Below, in pieces: positions 32,068 to 41,152 of a DNA stretch of 64,000 nucleotides. The stretch's first letter is position 1. Each line of letters begins with the position of its first letter. This stretch comes from Bin87 sp965262485 (GTDB taxonomy: Bacteria; Chloroflexota; Dehalococcoidia; Lucifugimonadales; UBA3495): the NCBI GenBank assembly GCA_965262485.1, contig OZ253540.1:806001-870000 (forward strand), read 5' to 3'. A program made the translations under genes and the position numbers. The notes beneath the pieces were generated by a model. It did not search any database and was not told the DNA's origin. It saw only the letters and a list, made by a program, of their open reading frames with translations.

Positions 32068-33045
32068 ATGAAGACGCCAAAGATGAAGACCATGGAAGGT
32101 AGCGCAGTGGAAGGCGGCGCAGTGGTGGGCATTGACGTCAGCAAAGCCAGCCTGGACGTGTCGGTGTCGGCTGGCCCGGCGCGTCGCTTTGCCAACACCG
32201 AGGAGGGCATCGCCGATCTGTTGCAATTGTTGGAGGCGCAGGAGGTCGCGCAGGTGGTGTGTGAACCCACCGGGGGCTATGAACTCCAGTTGGTCAACCG
32301 GTTGCGGGCCGGGGGACTGGGGGTGCACCAGGCCCACCCCAACCAGGTGCGGGATTTCGCCCGGGCCGCTGGCCACCTGGCGAAGACTGACGCCCTGGAC
32401 GCCCAGACGCTGTCGCGTTACGGCCAGGTGTTTGAACCCCCGGACACCCCGCAGCCGGATCCGGAACGTGAGGAACTGCGGGATTTGCTGCGCCGCCGCC
32501 AGCAGCTGGTGGAACAGCGAGTGCAGGAGCTGAACCGGCGCAACCAGGGAACCTCCCGCAAGGCCCGGGCTTCCACCGCCCGCCACATCGCCTGGCTGGA
32601 CCAGGAGATCGCCCAGCTGGATGAGGAGTACCAGGCCGCATTGCAGAGCAGCGAGTCCCTGGCCCAACGCGCCGCCTGGTACCGCAGCGTGCCGGGCGTA
32701 GGGCCGCTCACCGCCGCCACCCTGACCGCCGAGCTGCCGGAACTGGGACAATACGACGGGAAGGCCCTGACCTCCCTGGTGGGACTGGCGCCCTGGTCTC
32801 GGGACAGTGGCCGGAAGCGGGGCCAGCGCACCATCCGGGGCGGTCGCGGCGTAGTGCGCCGGGCCTTGTACATGGCGGCCCTGGCGGCGACACGCGGCCA
32901 GGGGAGCTTACCTGATTTCTACCGTCAGCTGCGGCAACGTGGCAAAACTGGCAAAGTGGCGCTGGTGGCCGTGATGCGCAAGCTACTGTTGCAACTGAAC
33001 GCAGTGGCCCGCCGCGGAACCCCCTGGGTGCAACAACACGGATAG
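32068..33045 (+). CDS. IS110 family transposase
   Basis: 325 residues from ATG 32068 with ribosome site GGGAGGT. The N-terminal RuvC-like DEDD domain has GIDVSKASLDV, CEPTGGYE and TDALDAQTLSRYG. Then a coiled-coil region (residues about 135-200) and the C-terminal Tnp domain: SVPGVGPLTAATLTAELPEL, SLVGLAPWSRDSGRKRGQR and GGRGVVRRALYMAALAA with the catalytic Ser region. These enzymes recombine through bridge-RNA-guided recognition of target and donor. The length is slightly short of the usual 330-400 but all domains are present, and the frame is intact, so the copy may be active. Confidence 0.93.
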   Translation: MKTPKMKTMEGSAVEGGAVVGIDVSKASLDVSVSAGPARRFANTEEGIADLLQLLEAQEVAQVVCEPTGGYELQLVNRLRAGGLGVHQAHPNQVRDFARAAGHLAKTDALDAQTLSRYGQVFEPPDTPQPDPEREELRDLLRRRQQLVEQRVQELNRRNQGTSRKARASTARHIAWLDQEIAQLDEEYQAALQSSESLAQRAAWYRSVPGVGPLTAATLTAELPELGQYDGKALTSLVGLAPWSRDSGRKRGQRTIRGGRGVVRRALYMAALAATRGQGSLPDFYRQLRQRGKTGKVALVAVMRKLLLQLNAVARRGTPWVQQHG

Positions 33046-33110
33046 AACACCACGGATAGAACCATCCCACCTCCAAACCCGCAAAAAGGCTTGACACCCA
33101 ACACAGATAC

Positions 33111-33228
33111 TGCGAGGAGCGCAGCGACGTGGCAATCTCGTTGAGGTTGAACACACGTCGGCAAACCACCATTGCTACGGCGACGAGATTGCCACCCTCG
33201 TATCAAGTACGGGGTCGCAATGACAGAC
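33111..33228. repeat. Palindromic repeat F (interrupted by IS110)
   Basis: Right part of a repeat whose first bases lie at 31908-31918. Its inverted ends are GTCTGTCATTGCGA and TCGCAATGACAGAC. The interior (GAGGAGCGCAGCGACGTGGC...) is shared with 48830-48950 and, in inverted form, 56585-56695. Confidence 0.85.
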
Positions 33229-33252
33229 TAAAAGTGGGTGCGCATGAGGCTG

Positions 33253-33390
33253 TCAAGTTATCTCTAATTCCGGAGAAAACTGCAAAGCTTGTCATTGCGA
33301 CCTCGTACTCGATGCGGGGGTTGGCAGGACGCAGGGGGGCGGGTGTTCCGCCCTCACCCCAACCCCTCCCCGGAGGGCGAGGGGAGAAGA
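33253..33390. repeat. Direct repeat E, right copy
   Basis: Copy of 31696-31832 in the same orientation, from TCAAGTTATCTCTAATTCC to the CACCCCAACCCCTCCCCGG block. Confidence 0.8.
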
Positions 33391-33406
33391 TGCGCCGGGG
33401 GCCGAT

Positions 33407-33442
33407 AGTCCCTCTCCCTTGGGAGAGGGGTTGGGGTGAGGG
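33407..33442. repeat. GGGAGAGGGGTTGGGGTGAGGG-type palindromic repeat
   Basis: ATAGTCCCTCTCCCTTGGGAGAGG and the GGTTGGGGTGAGGGG tail, next to the end of repeat E. Same motif as at 28298-28338. Confidence 0.75.
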
Positions 33443-33612
33443 GCGCCCCTCACGATGACGGCAGCCCTGCACCCGATGTTCTGGGACGTTGCGAAAAGGT
33501 TTCACAAAGGGTATTATGGGAACTACATCGCCCCCTGGAAGTACGTCAGACTCCTCGTTATTCTGAGTTGGCCGAAACCTCGGGGCATACTTTAGTGTCT
33601 GGCGGTTTGGCA

Positions 33613-34088
33613 ATGGCTAAAGTGGCCATACTGATTGACGGCGGCTTTTTCATCCACCGTTTACCGCGTCCTTTCGACGAAGCCTGTTCGACCTGCTCCG
33701 CCATCGCCCGAATTTCGCTCTGCGCCTGGGTGAGGTCCGCCGTCATCGCGGGTGGATCATCAAGGAACAGCCCCAAAAGGACCTGCTGGCCGGGCGACGC
33801 GCTGTCGCAGATCTGAATGACGGAGATTTTGTGGAAGGGTTCCAGCAGAAGGCCGTGGATATGCGCATCGGCCTCGATATTGCCACCATCACTCTGAAGA
33901 AGCAGGCCGATATCATTGTCCTTGTTACCGGAGATAGTGACTTCGTGCCGGCAGCGAAGCTAGCCCCCCGAGAGGGAGCGCGCGTTATTCTTGACCCGCT
34001 CTGGCAGAACGTTGCACCCGACTTGTTCGAGCATATTGACCAGGTGCATTGTCCCTTCCCACGGCCGGGGACGGGTAATCAAGTGTAG
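33613..34088 (+). pseudogene. NYN-domain (LabA/DUF88-like) protein gene, internally deleted and frameshifted
   Basis: Starts MAKVAILIDGGFFIHRLPR, the first strand and Asp of an NYN (PIN-like) nuclease. Then about 60 residues expected in the family are missing and the frame changes near 33680. The second frame reads LLRHRPNFALRLGEVRRHRG, WIIKEQPQKDLLAGRRAVAD, AVDMRIGLDIATITLKKQAD, and LVTGDSDFVPAAKLA with the remaining acids, ending at TGA 34088. A full-length relative would have about 220-230 residues. Confidence 0.75.
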
Positions 34089-34127
34089 CTGCTCCCGCAT
34101 CCTGCGTCCACCGGACACAGGATGCGT

Positions 34128-34238
34128 AACTGTTCACGTTTGAAGGGACGGAAACGGTTTGCAGGGGAAATTCCGTACTTGGTTGCCCCTCCACAATAGG
34201 CCGAATAGTCGGCAGATCCCCGCAAGTCTGAACAGTTA
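34128..34238. mobile_element. Possible family-B-type element (terminal repeats only)
   Basis: 111 bp bounded by TAACTGTTCA and TCTGAACAGTTA, the same ends as the 173-bp elements at 14198 and 16304, but with an unrelated interior and no clear flanking duplication. The left flank contains its own GCATCCTG/CAGGATGC hairpin. Confidence 0.5.
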
Positions 34239-34480
34239 CTTGATTCCAGAGAAAATTGCGGAACCTGTCATTGTGAGCGCAACGCGGCAATCTGGTTGAA
34301 GCAATGGCGGCGGTTTCAGCGGCGGGATTGCCACGTGGTTCGACAGGCTCACCATGAGCGGAGGCTTGGAGGACTTTGAAAAGGCCCTGGTGAGATCTTG
34401 ATCCCGGTTGACACCCGCCTTGCTCCGGGTTACATTGGGGGCGCGATAACCTCGCAACTGTTTAACAATTGATTCCCAGG

Positions 34481-34659
34481 CACCGGGCGCCAAAAAATCC
34501 TTATCGGGCTTAATAGGGAAGGCGGTTTGACTCCGCCGCGGTTGCGCCACTGTAATCGGGGAGCCTGCCGACGTAAACCACTGCTGGCGTTCACCTGTGT
34601 CCACCGGCGGGAAAGGGTTCGGAAGGCCGAGAACCGTAAGTCAGGAGACCTGCCCGGTG
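34481..34659 (+). ncRNA. Cobalamin riboswitch
   Basis: The conserved blocks occur in order: TAATAGGGAAGGCGGTTTGA, GCCACTGTAATCGGGGAGCC (34546-34565), and GTAAGTCAGGAGACCTGCC near 34637-34655. The closing stem is exact: CACCGGGC (34481-34488) with GCCCGGTG (34652-34659). It precedes the cobalt/cobalamin operon, so B12 should repress this operon. Confidence 0.95.
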
Positions 34660-34766
34660 TTGCTCTGGAACTCTACTCTGCGCCCAACAGGGTTGTTTCC
34701 GTGCGGCATTGTTTGCAATACCAAATTATCCGGTTGATGCAAAACGCTCCCGCAACTCGAAACCCC

Positions 34767-34805
34767 GACCCTGGCAGCCTCGGCGCTCCAGGGTCTTAAA
34801 TTTTA
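34767..34805 (+). terminator. Probable expression-platform terminator of the cobalamin riboswitch
   Basis: Stem GACCCTGG (34767-34774) / CCAGGGTC (34788-34795) followed by TTAAATTTTA. It lies between the riboswitch and cbiE, about 24 bases before the start codon. Confidence 0.65.
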
Positions 34806-34828
34806 GTATCGGATTAGAAATATCCCCA

Positions 34829-35527
34829 ATGAGTACAACCAACTCCGGCATAAAAATGACTGTGGTGGCTGTCGGTCCCGGCGACCCCGACCTGCTCACC
34901 CTGAAGGGTCGCCTGGCCCTGGAGCAGGCTGACGTGGTCGTAGGATTCAAGACCGTGCTAGATGTGGTGGACGGTCGCACTGGCAACGCCGACGTGCGCC
35001 CAATGGCCTACCGAGACCAGGAGGCGGTGCTGGATTACGCGCAGGAGCAGGCTCAACTGGGCAAATCGTGCGTGGTGTGCGTTTGGGGCGACCTGAACGT
35101 GTCAGCCAAGGAATTGCTGAATCGCGTGCGACGCCGCGCCGAGACCGTTGAACTCATTCCGGGAGTTAGCAGCATTCAAATCGCCTGTGCCCGGGCCGAA
35201 ATCTCTCTGGAAGAGTCGGTGTTCATCACCCTGCACCAGCGATGGGATCGAGGGTCGGAATTGTCCGAACTGGTAGAGTTGATGAACCAGGGAAGGCGTA
35301 ATGTCATCCTGTTGCCGCGGCCATACGATTTCATGCCGCCCGCCATCGCTGCCGGAGCCGTTGCGGATGGGGCAGACCCTGAACATCCCGTTACGGTTTT
35401 CCAGCGTCTCACCCTGCCCGATGAGCAGCGCTGGGACGGCACGTTGGCCGAATGCTCACAGTTGTCTGACGAATTCAGCGATTTGTCCATAATGGTGTTC
35501 CCGCGACCCGACGAGCCGGCCGACTGA
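34829..35527 (+). CDS. cbiE: Precorrin-6Y C5,15-methyltransferase subunit CbiE-like
   Basis: 232 residues from ATG 34829. Tetrapyrrole methylase fold: VGPGDPDLLTLKGRLALEQA near residue 16, VCVWGDLNVSAKELLNRV near 76, IPGVSSIQIACARAEISLEE near 110, FITLHQRW near 135 and ILLPRPYDFMP near 160. CbiE methylates C5 of the corrin ring during cobalamin synthesis, usually with CbiT for C15. No CbiT domain is fused and no other ring-synthesis gene is present in the window. It lies 170 bases after the riboswitch and 3 bases before cobN. Confidence 0.85.
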   Translation: MSTTNSGIKMTVVAVGPGDPDLLTLKGRLALEQADVVVGFKTVLDVVDGRTGNADVRPMAYRDQEAVLDYAQEQAQLGKSCVVCVWGDLNVSAKELLNRVRRRAETVELIPGVSSIQIACARAEISLEESVFITLHQRWDRGSELSELVELMNQGRRNVILLPRPYDFMPPAIAAGAVADGADPEHPVTVFQRLTLPDEQRWDGTLAECSQLSDEFSDLSIMVFPRPDEPAD

Positions 35528-35530
35528 CGC

Positions 35531-38500
35531 ATGACAACCGCAGGTCTAACAACGCCCGCCACTCTGGTCCTGGTAACCACGGCGGATACCGACATCCTCA
35601 CCGCGGAGCGCGCTCTGGTCGGAATGCCCTGGGGAGATTCGGTGCAGGTGTATGCCTGCAACCCGGTGTCGCTGGAAGGCGAAAGCGAGGCGGCGGCATC
35701 CGCGCGTTCCGATTTAATGGATGCGGTCGGCCGGGCATCGGTGGTGGTTCTCCGGCTCCTGGGCGGCAAGCGCGCTCTTGGAGACACGTTCGACGCACTG
35801 GTCAGCGTTTGCGGTTCCCGCCGAGTCCCCGTCATCGCATGTCCGGGCCACCAGGAATGGGATGAGGACCTGGTTACCGCCTGCACGGCGCCGGTTGCCG
35901 AGGTGGAAACGGTTTTTGCCTACCTGATGCGTGGCGGCGTCCTGAATTTCCGCAACCTGTTTCTGTTCCTGTCCGACGCCTATCTTGGCTCCGACTACGG
36001 GCACGAGGCTCCGGCGCCAATGCCCTGGCAGGGTATCTATCATCCCAAGGTGGCCGAAGGTTCGGAGGTTGACCAGTACATAGCCCAAAGGTACGAAAAC
36101 GGCCGGCCGGCCGTCGGCGTCCTGTTTTACCGCGCGCACTGGATGAGCGGAAACCTGGCATTCGTTGACGAGCTCATTCATCGTCTGGAGTTGCAGGATG
36201 TCAACGTACTGCCGGTATATTCCTATAGCCTGAAGCACACACCGGAAGAGGATGACGCAGAACACAGCCAGACCTTGACCGACTACATGGTTGACGCCGA
36301 GGGAATCCCACGGGTCGATTGCATTATCAACACGATGGGACTGGCGATGAGCGATCTGGAGCACCAGCAGGGCGGTACGGGCGCAACCGTCGCCACCGGC
36401 TGGTCGCAGGCGCTGCTGGAGCAGCTGGACCTGCCGATCATTCAGGCCATCGTCAGCACCGGAAGCCGGGAAGATTGGGAAAAAAGTTCGCTGGGGTTGG
36501 GCCCGGTGGACACTGCCATGAACGTGGCCTTTCCCGAGTTTGACGGTCGGATCATCGCCGTGCCGGTGTCGTTCAAAGAAAACACGCCGCCGGAAGGCGG
36601 TTCCCTTTCCGCCGGGCGGATGCAGCGTTACGTAGCCCAGGCCGACCGCATGGACTTCGTGGCCCGTTTGGCAGTGCGCTACGCTACCCTCCGGCGCAAG
36701 TCCAACGCGGACAAGCGCATCGCAATCATCCTGAGCAACTATCCGACCAAGGACGCCCGCATCGGCAACGCCGTGGGCCTGGACACGCCGGCCTCGGCCA
36801 TCAACATACTCAACGCTCTGCAACGCGCCGGCTACCACGTTGAAGACGTGCCCGCTGACGGCGATGAACTGGTGCATCGCATAATCGAGCGTTGCAGCAA
36901 CGACACCGATACGCTCACCGAGGAACAGCTGCGTTTGGCAGCCGGGCACGTGGAGCGACGCGCCTACGCTCAATGGTACTCCCGTTTCTCGGAGTCGGTT
37001 CAGGGCCAGTTGCTGGAAGCCTGGGGCGAGGCGCCGGGTCAGGTGTACCGGACCGGCGACCGGCTGGCGATTGCCGGCGTACCGATGGGCAATGTGTTCG
37101 TCGGTCTGCAGCCTCCGCGGGGCTTCGGCGAGAACCCCATCTCGATTTACCATAACCCTGACCTGACTCCCACCCACCATTACTTGGCCTATTACCGGTG
37201 GGTTCGCGACGTTTTCAAGGCCGATGCGATGATCCACATCGGCAAGCACGGAACGCTGGAATGGCTGCCCGGCAAGGGCGTTGGTTTATCCCGGTCCTGT
37301 TATCCCGAGGTTGCCCTTGACGACATACCGTTGTTCTACCCCTTCATCGTCAATAACCCCGGCGAGGGAACTCAGGCCAAACGACGCACGCACGCCACCA
37401 TCGTTGATCACCTGATTCCGCCCATGACCACCGCCGATGCCTACGGCGACATAGCCAAGCTCGAACAACTGATGGACGAGCACTACCAATGTCAAACCCT
37501 TGACCCGGCCAAGCTCCCAACTCTGGAATCCCAAATCTGGGAGATGGTGCAGCAGGCCGAATTGCACCGTGATTTGGGGGTGGACGCACAACCTGACGAC
37601 TTCGCCGTATTCATGCTTGAGATCGACGGATACCTGTGCGAGATTAAGGATGCTCAGATCAAGGACGGCCTGCACACTCTGGGTGTGCCGCCCACCTCCG
37701 ACCAGATGATCGGCCTGTTGTGCGCCCTCACGCGGTTGGATAACGGAGCAGTGCCCGGTTTGCGCCGGAGCATGGCCGAGGCGCTGGGCTTTGATTATCA
37801 CGCGCTGCTGGACAATCCGGCGGCGGCGGTTAATGGGAATACGCCGGCCGTGTTGGGTTCGGCTGCCGATGGTTCGGCCATTCGCAACGCCGGCGACGTT
37901 ATTGAGGCTCTGGAAGCCATGTGCCGCCGAGCCTACGAACGTCTCTGCCCCAACGGGTTCGCTGCCGATGAAATCGCCGCCCTCGTGCCCGAGTTGTTGG
38001 GCAAGACCGACGGCCAAACCGCCGGCGTCCTGGAGTATGTGGGCCGACACATTCATCCCGCGCTGCTCCGCACCACGGACGAAATCGATAACCTCCTGAG
38101 GGGACTGGACGGGCGTTTCGTACCCCCTGGCCCTTCCGGGGCGCCCACTCGCGGGATGGTTAACGTGCTGCCCACCGGGCGCAATTTCTACTCGGTGGAT
38201 CCAAGGGCTCTGCCGTCGCCCACGGCCTGGGATGTGGGTAAGGCGCTGGGCGACGCTTTGTTGCAGAAATATCTCGATGAAGAGGGCGGATACCCTGAGA
38301 TGGTTGGAATCGTCGTCTGGGGCACCTCGGCCATGCGCACCCACGGCGATGACATCGCTCAAATCCTGTATCTGCTGGGTGTCAAACCGGTGTGGCAGGC
38401 GGAAAGCCGGAGAATCAACGGCCTGGAAATCATCCCCCTATCCGAGTTGGGCCGCCCGCGCATTGACGTAACCGTCCGTATCAGCGGTTTCTTCAGGGAT

Positions 38501-39412
38501 GCGTTCCCGAACCTCATCTATCTGATGGACCAGGCCGTGGCAATGGCCGCCGCCCAGGACGAATCACCCGAGGACAATTACATCGTCAAGCACGTGCGGG
38601 AAGATGCTGAACTCAAGGCCGCATCGGGATCAGGCGACGACGAAACCCACAGTGATGGAGACGCTTCACTATTCCGTATATTCGGCAGCAAGCCGGGGGC
38701 TTACGGCGCCGGTATCCTGGGTGTGATCGACGAACGCAACTGGGAATCGGTTCACGATCTGGCCGAGGTTTACACCGCCTGGGGTGGGTACGCATATTCC
38801 CGCCAGGATTTCGGCGTCACCGCGCGCAACGAATTTCGCGCCAGATTCAGCCAGATTGTAATTGCCGCCAAAAATCAGGATAATCGGGAGCATGATGTAT
38901 TCGACAGCGACGACTACATGCAATACCACGGCGGCATGATCGCTACGGTTCGGTCTCTCACGGGCCGCAATCCTCGCCAGTTCTTCGGCGACAACAGTGA
39001 TCCGTCCCGGCCCCGGGTTCGCGATCTGCAGGATGAAGCGCGGCGAGTGTTCCGCAGTCGGGTCGTCAATCCCAAGTGGATGCAGTCGATGCAGCGTCAC
39101 GGATACAAGGGCGCGTTTGAATTGGCGGCCACCGTTGACTATATGTTCGGCTACGACGCGACGGCGCAGGTCGTCGAAGACTGGATGTATGAGGACGTTA
39201 CCGAAGAATACGTCCTGAATCCGGAGATGCAGGAATTCTTCCGGCAAAGCAATCCGTGGGCGCTGCGGGGGATCGTCGAACGGCTGTTGGAAGCCATCCA
39301 GCGCGGTATGTGGGAAAACCCGCCGCCGGAGATGCTGGAAAAACTGCGGGAGATGTATCTGGAACTGGAGACCGACATCGAAGCCCGTCAGGAGAATGGA
39401 ACCAGGCAGTAG
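35531..39412 (+). CDS. cobN: Cobaltochelatase large subunit CobN
   Basis: 1293 residues from ATG 35531. CobN/ChlH-type chelatase, with the characteristic blocks YHPKVAEGSEVDQYIAQRY near residue 170, NYPTKDARIGNAVGLDTPAS near 405, DAMIHIGKHGTLEWLPGKGV near 565 and the C-terminal HGYKGAFELAATVDYMFGYD near 1190. It binds the corrin ring and cobalt and works with an AAA+ ATPase pair to insert cobalt. The AAA+/VWA partner is encoded at 41153. The length is the usual one for the family. Confidence 0.95.
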   Translation: MTTAGLTTPATLVLVTTADTDILTAERALVGMPWGDSVQVYACNPVSLEGESEAAASARSDLMDAVGRASVVVLRLLGGKRALGDTFDALVSVCGSRRVPVIACPGHQEWDEDLVTACTAPVAEVETVFAYLMRGGVLNFRNLFLFLSDAYLGSDYGHEAPAPMPWQGIYHPKVAEGSEVDQYIAQRYENGRPAVGVLFYRAHWMSGNLAFVDELIHRLELQDVNVLPVYSYSLKHTPEEDDAEHSQTLTDYMVDAEGIPRVDCIINTMGLAMSDLEHQQGGTGATVATGWSQALLEQLDLPIIQAIVSTGSREDWEKSSLGLGPVDTAMNVAFPEFDGRIIAVPVSFKENTPPEGGSLSAGRMQRYVAQADRMDFVARLAVRYATLRRKSNADKRIAIILSNYPTKDARIGNAVGLDTPASAINILNALQRAGYHVEDVPADGDELVHRIIERCSNDTDTLTEEQLRLAAGHVERRAYAQWYSRFSESVQGQLLEAWGEAPGQVYRTGDRLAIAGVPMGNVFVGLQPPRGFGENPISIYHNPDLTPTHHYLAYYRWVRDVFKADAMIHIGKHGTLEWLPGKGVGLSRSCYPEVALDDIPLFYPFIVNNPGEGTQAKRRTHATIVDHLIPPMTTADAYGDIAKLEQLMDEHYQCQTLDPAKLPTLESQIWEMVQQAELHRDLGVDAQPDDFAVFMLEIDGYLCEIKDAQIKDGLHTLGVPPTSDQMIGLLCALTRLDNGAVPGLRRSMAEALGFDYHALLDNPAAAVNGNTPAVLGSAADGSAIRNAGDVIEALEAMCRRAYERLCPNGFAADEIAALVPELLGKTDGQTAGVLEYVGRHIHPALLRTTDEIDNLLRGLDGRFVPPGPSGAPTRGMVNVLPTGRNFYSVDPRALPSPTAWDVGKALGDALLQKYLDEEGGYPEMVGIVVWGTSAMRTHGDDIAQILYLLGVKPVWQAESRRINGLEIIPLSELGRPRIDVTVRISGFFRDAFPNLIYLMDQAVAMAAAQDESPEDNYIVKHVREDAELKAASGSGDDETHSDGDASLFRIFGSKPGAYGAGILGVIDERNWESVHDLAEVYTAWGGYAYSRQDFGVTARNEFRARFSQIVIAAKNQDNREHDVFDSDDYMQYHGGMIATVRSLTGRNPRQFFGDNSDPSRPRVRDLQDEARRVFRSRVVNPKWMQSMQRHGYKGAFELAATVDYMFGYDATAQVVEDWMYEDVTEEYVLNPEMQEFFRQSNPWALRGIVERLLEAIQRGMWENPPPEMLEKLREMYLELETDIEARQENGTRQ

Positions 39413-39443
39413 GCGATGGCCTGCGGTCAAGAGGATGTTTCGT

Positions 39444-39854
39444 ATGGAAAACACGCTGGGTTTGTTGCAGGAACTGACCAGGAATCCCAAGATGATGTGG
39501 GTCGTGGGCGGTGGTCCGGTGGTTAGCGAAAACCACGCCGACGGTATCCAGGAGCCCGAAGTTCACAACGGATGGGCCACTGTTGAAGCGGACAACTGGC
39601 ACTTCCACCTGCAGCTGGAGCAAATTGACGGGATCCAGTTCGTGGAGGCGATGAGCCACGGCGACCTGAAGTCCTACTATGTGCGGTTCTCAAAGGATTG
39701 GGAAGAAACGCTGGTGCGTTGCTACTTTCCCAATCCTTACCTCGACGACGACGAAAAACGCACCGAGATGCAACCGGAAAAACTCCAGGACTTCGAAGAG
39801 GCTCGGGACCGGTGGGTAGGTAAAGAGGAGAATCTTATTTTCGTACAGCGTTGA
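39444..39854 (+). CDS. Unknown protein in the cobalt operon
   Basis: 136 residues from ATG 39444, 31 bases after cobN; ATG 39435 in the same frame is an alternative. Soluble, with VHNGWATVEADNWHFHLQLE near residue 39 (His-rich), FVEAMSHGDLKSYYVRFSKD near 64 and an acidic C-terminus. I do not recognise the family. Position between cobN and the cobalt transporter genes suggests a role in cobalt or corrinoid handling; the HxH in NWHFHL could bind metal. Confidence 0.6.
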   Translation: MENTLGLLQELTRNPKMMWVVGGGPVVSENHADGIQEPEVHNGWATVEADNWHFHLQLEQIDGIQFVEAMSHGDLKSYYVRFSKDWEETLVRCYFPNPYLDDDEKRTEMQPEKLQDFEEARDRWVGKEENLIFVQR

Positions 39855-39976
39855 TGGCACGGCAAATATCGTCTACGCGATTGAGCCGATGTTGTGATAC
39901 TGCTGACGAAGTCGTACAATAAGCAGCCGTCGCGCTGCGAAGCAAACTGCCCGCGAGGGCGAGAGGAGCAAGAATA

Positions 39977-40177
39977 ATGGCAATCATCAATCGATTCCTT
40001 TCCACGACTAACACTGCGGCCTGGGCACCCTGGCTGGTAGTAGGCGCAATGGCGCTCTACATCGTCGGGTACGTCGATGCCGGCGTGCATGCCGCAGCGG
40101 TAGGTTCCCCCGGCGTCCTTGGCACCGTGCACGAATTCTTCCATCACGCGCGCCACGTCGCCTTTATGTGCCATTAG
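39977..40177 (+). CDS. cbtB: Cobalt transporter subunit CbtB
   Basis: 66 residues from ATG 39977 with ribosome site GAGAGGAG. One membrane segment (APWLVVGAMALYIVGYVDAG) followed by a His-rich C-terminus FFHHARHVAFMCH, the metal-binding signature of CbtB. CbtAB is a predicted B12-regulated cobalt importer. It precedes cbtA by 184 bases, with a hairpin in between. Confidence 0.9.
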   Translation: MAIINRFLSTTNTAAWAPWLVVGAMALYIVGYVDAGVHAAAVGSPGVLGTVHEFFHHARHVAFMCH

Positions 40178-40187
40178 TCGTCACCTG

Positions 40188-40212
40188 ACCCGGCGTAGTT
40201 AATACGCCGGGT
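40188..40212 (+). promoter_or_regulatory. Hairpin between cbtB and cbtA
   Basis: Exact 10-bp stem ACCCGGCGTA (40188-40197) / TACGCCGGGT (40203-40212) with loop GTTAA. No T run follows, so it is more likely an mRNA-stabilising or processing element than a terminator. Confidence 0.55.
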
Positions 40213-40361
40213 TGTGACCAAGGCTGGGTTTCACGCGTTGACGCTCAACAGGGCGTCAGGAGGAGACCTGTGAATCCAACCGATCTGTTTACGCGGTTCA
40301 GGCACTCGGATTGTTCCGGTGGTCAGAGGCCGGCAGTATCCAGAATCATAGGAGTTGCAGA

Positions 40362-41120
40362 ATGGAACGGATCCTCCCGACCGCCCTGATCATGGGCGTC
40401 ATAGTTGGCCTTGTGGTCGCGGCCTACATGAACATTTTTAATGTTCCGGTGATCGAATGGGCCATTGACCTCGAAGGCAAAGCCGCCGGCGGCGAAGAAG
40501 ACGAGTCGCAACTTCCGCTGAGCGCTCTAACGGGCCTTGGCGGTCAACGGGTGGGCATGACCCTCGGTCTGGCGGTTGTCGGCGTCCTGTTCGGCGCAGT
40601 GTTTGCCGGCTTGTATCACCTGATGCGGTGGGCTACCCCCGGTTGGAGTCCATGGGCGTGGGGCGCGATCGCCGGTTTCCTCGGATTTTGGGCCATCTCC
40701 ATGTACACGCAGATCAAGTTCCCGCTCAATCCCCCCGGCGTCGGAGACGAATCCACCCTGCTGGCACGGCAGGGTTTTCAGTTCCTTTTCATTTTCGTGT
40801 CAACCGCATCCGTGGCGTTGGTCATCTACGGCGCGGGGCTGGTGAACCGCAACGCCAGCGGCGGGGCGCGCTGGTTCCGGTACGCCGGTATCGGCATTGC
40901 CTATGCGGTAGTGGCGCTGGCGCTGGCTTATGCCATCCCCGGAGTGCGCGATGCAGCCCCGGACTGGTTGCCGCAGGAATTGACCATTTTGTTCCGCAGT
41001 TTCACCGCCGCCGGTCATCTTCTGTTGTGGATGGGCATCGCGCTGGCGACAGTTGGATACCGTATGTACCGCGAGCGGGACATTCATGCGTTCCCTAACT
41101 CCGCCGCCGCAACCCGCTAA
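40362..41120 (+). CDS. cbtA: Cobalt transporter subunit CbtA
   Basis: 252 residues from ATG 40362 with AGGAG before it. Six membrane segments; the CbtA pattern includes ILPTALIMGVIVGLVVAAYM at the N-terminus and LGFWAISMYTQIKFPLNPPG near residue 110. CbtA with CbtB forms a putative cobalt importer in cobalamin-controlled operons. The neighbours (riboswitch, cobN, chelatase) support that role here. Confidence 0.88.
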   Translation: MERILPTALIMGVIVGLVVAAYMNIFNVPVIEWAIDLEGKAAGGEEDESQLPLSALTGLGGQRVGMTLGLAVVGVLFGAVFAGLYHLMRWATPGWSPWAWGAIAGFLGFWAISMYTQIKFPLNPPGVGDESTLLARQGFQFLFIFVSTASVALVIYGAGLVNRNASGGARWFRYAGIGIAYAVVALALAYAIPGVRDAAPDWLPQELTILFRSFTAAGHLLLWMGIALATVGYRMYRERDIHAFPNSAAATR

Positions 41121-41152
41121 TCATCACGTCCGTGCGTTAATCGAGGTTCCGC

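Larger units (their letters stand above)
31917..33110 (+). mobile_element. IS110-family insertion sequence inside a palindromic repeat
   Basis: The left junction is GTCTGTCAT then TG (31917-31918); the right junction is TG (33111-33112) then CGAGGAGCGC. Joining the flanks rebuilds GTCTGTCATTGCGAGGAGCG, the start of a repeat whose other end (TCGCAATGACAGAC, 33215-33228) is its exact inverted partner. The shared TG is the expected duplicated core of IS110 recombination; there are no terminal inverted repeats. The element is about 1.19 kb: a 150-base non-coding left part, the transposase, and 65 bases of right end. Confidence 0.85.

Noticed and set aside
34441..34828. T-box or second riboswitch upstream of cbiE
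   Set aside because: All conserved blocks are explained by one cobalamin riboswitch; no T-box sequence is present.
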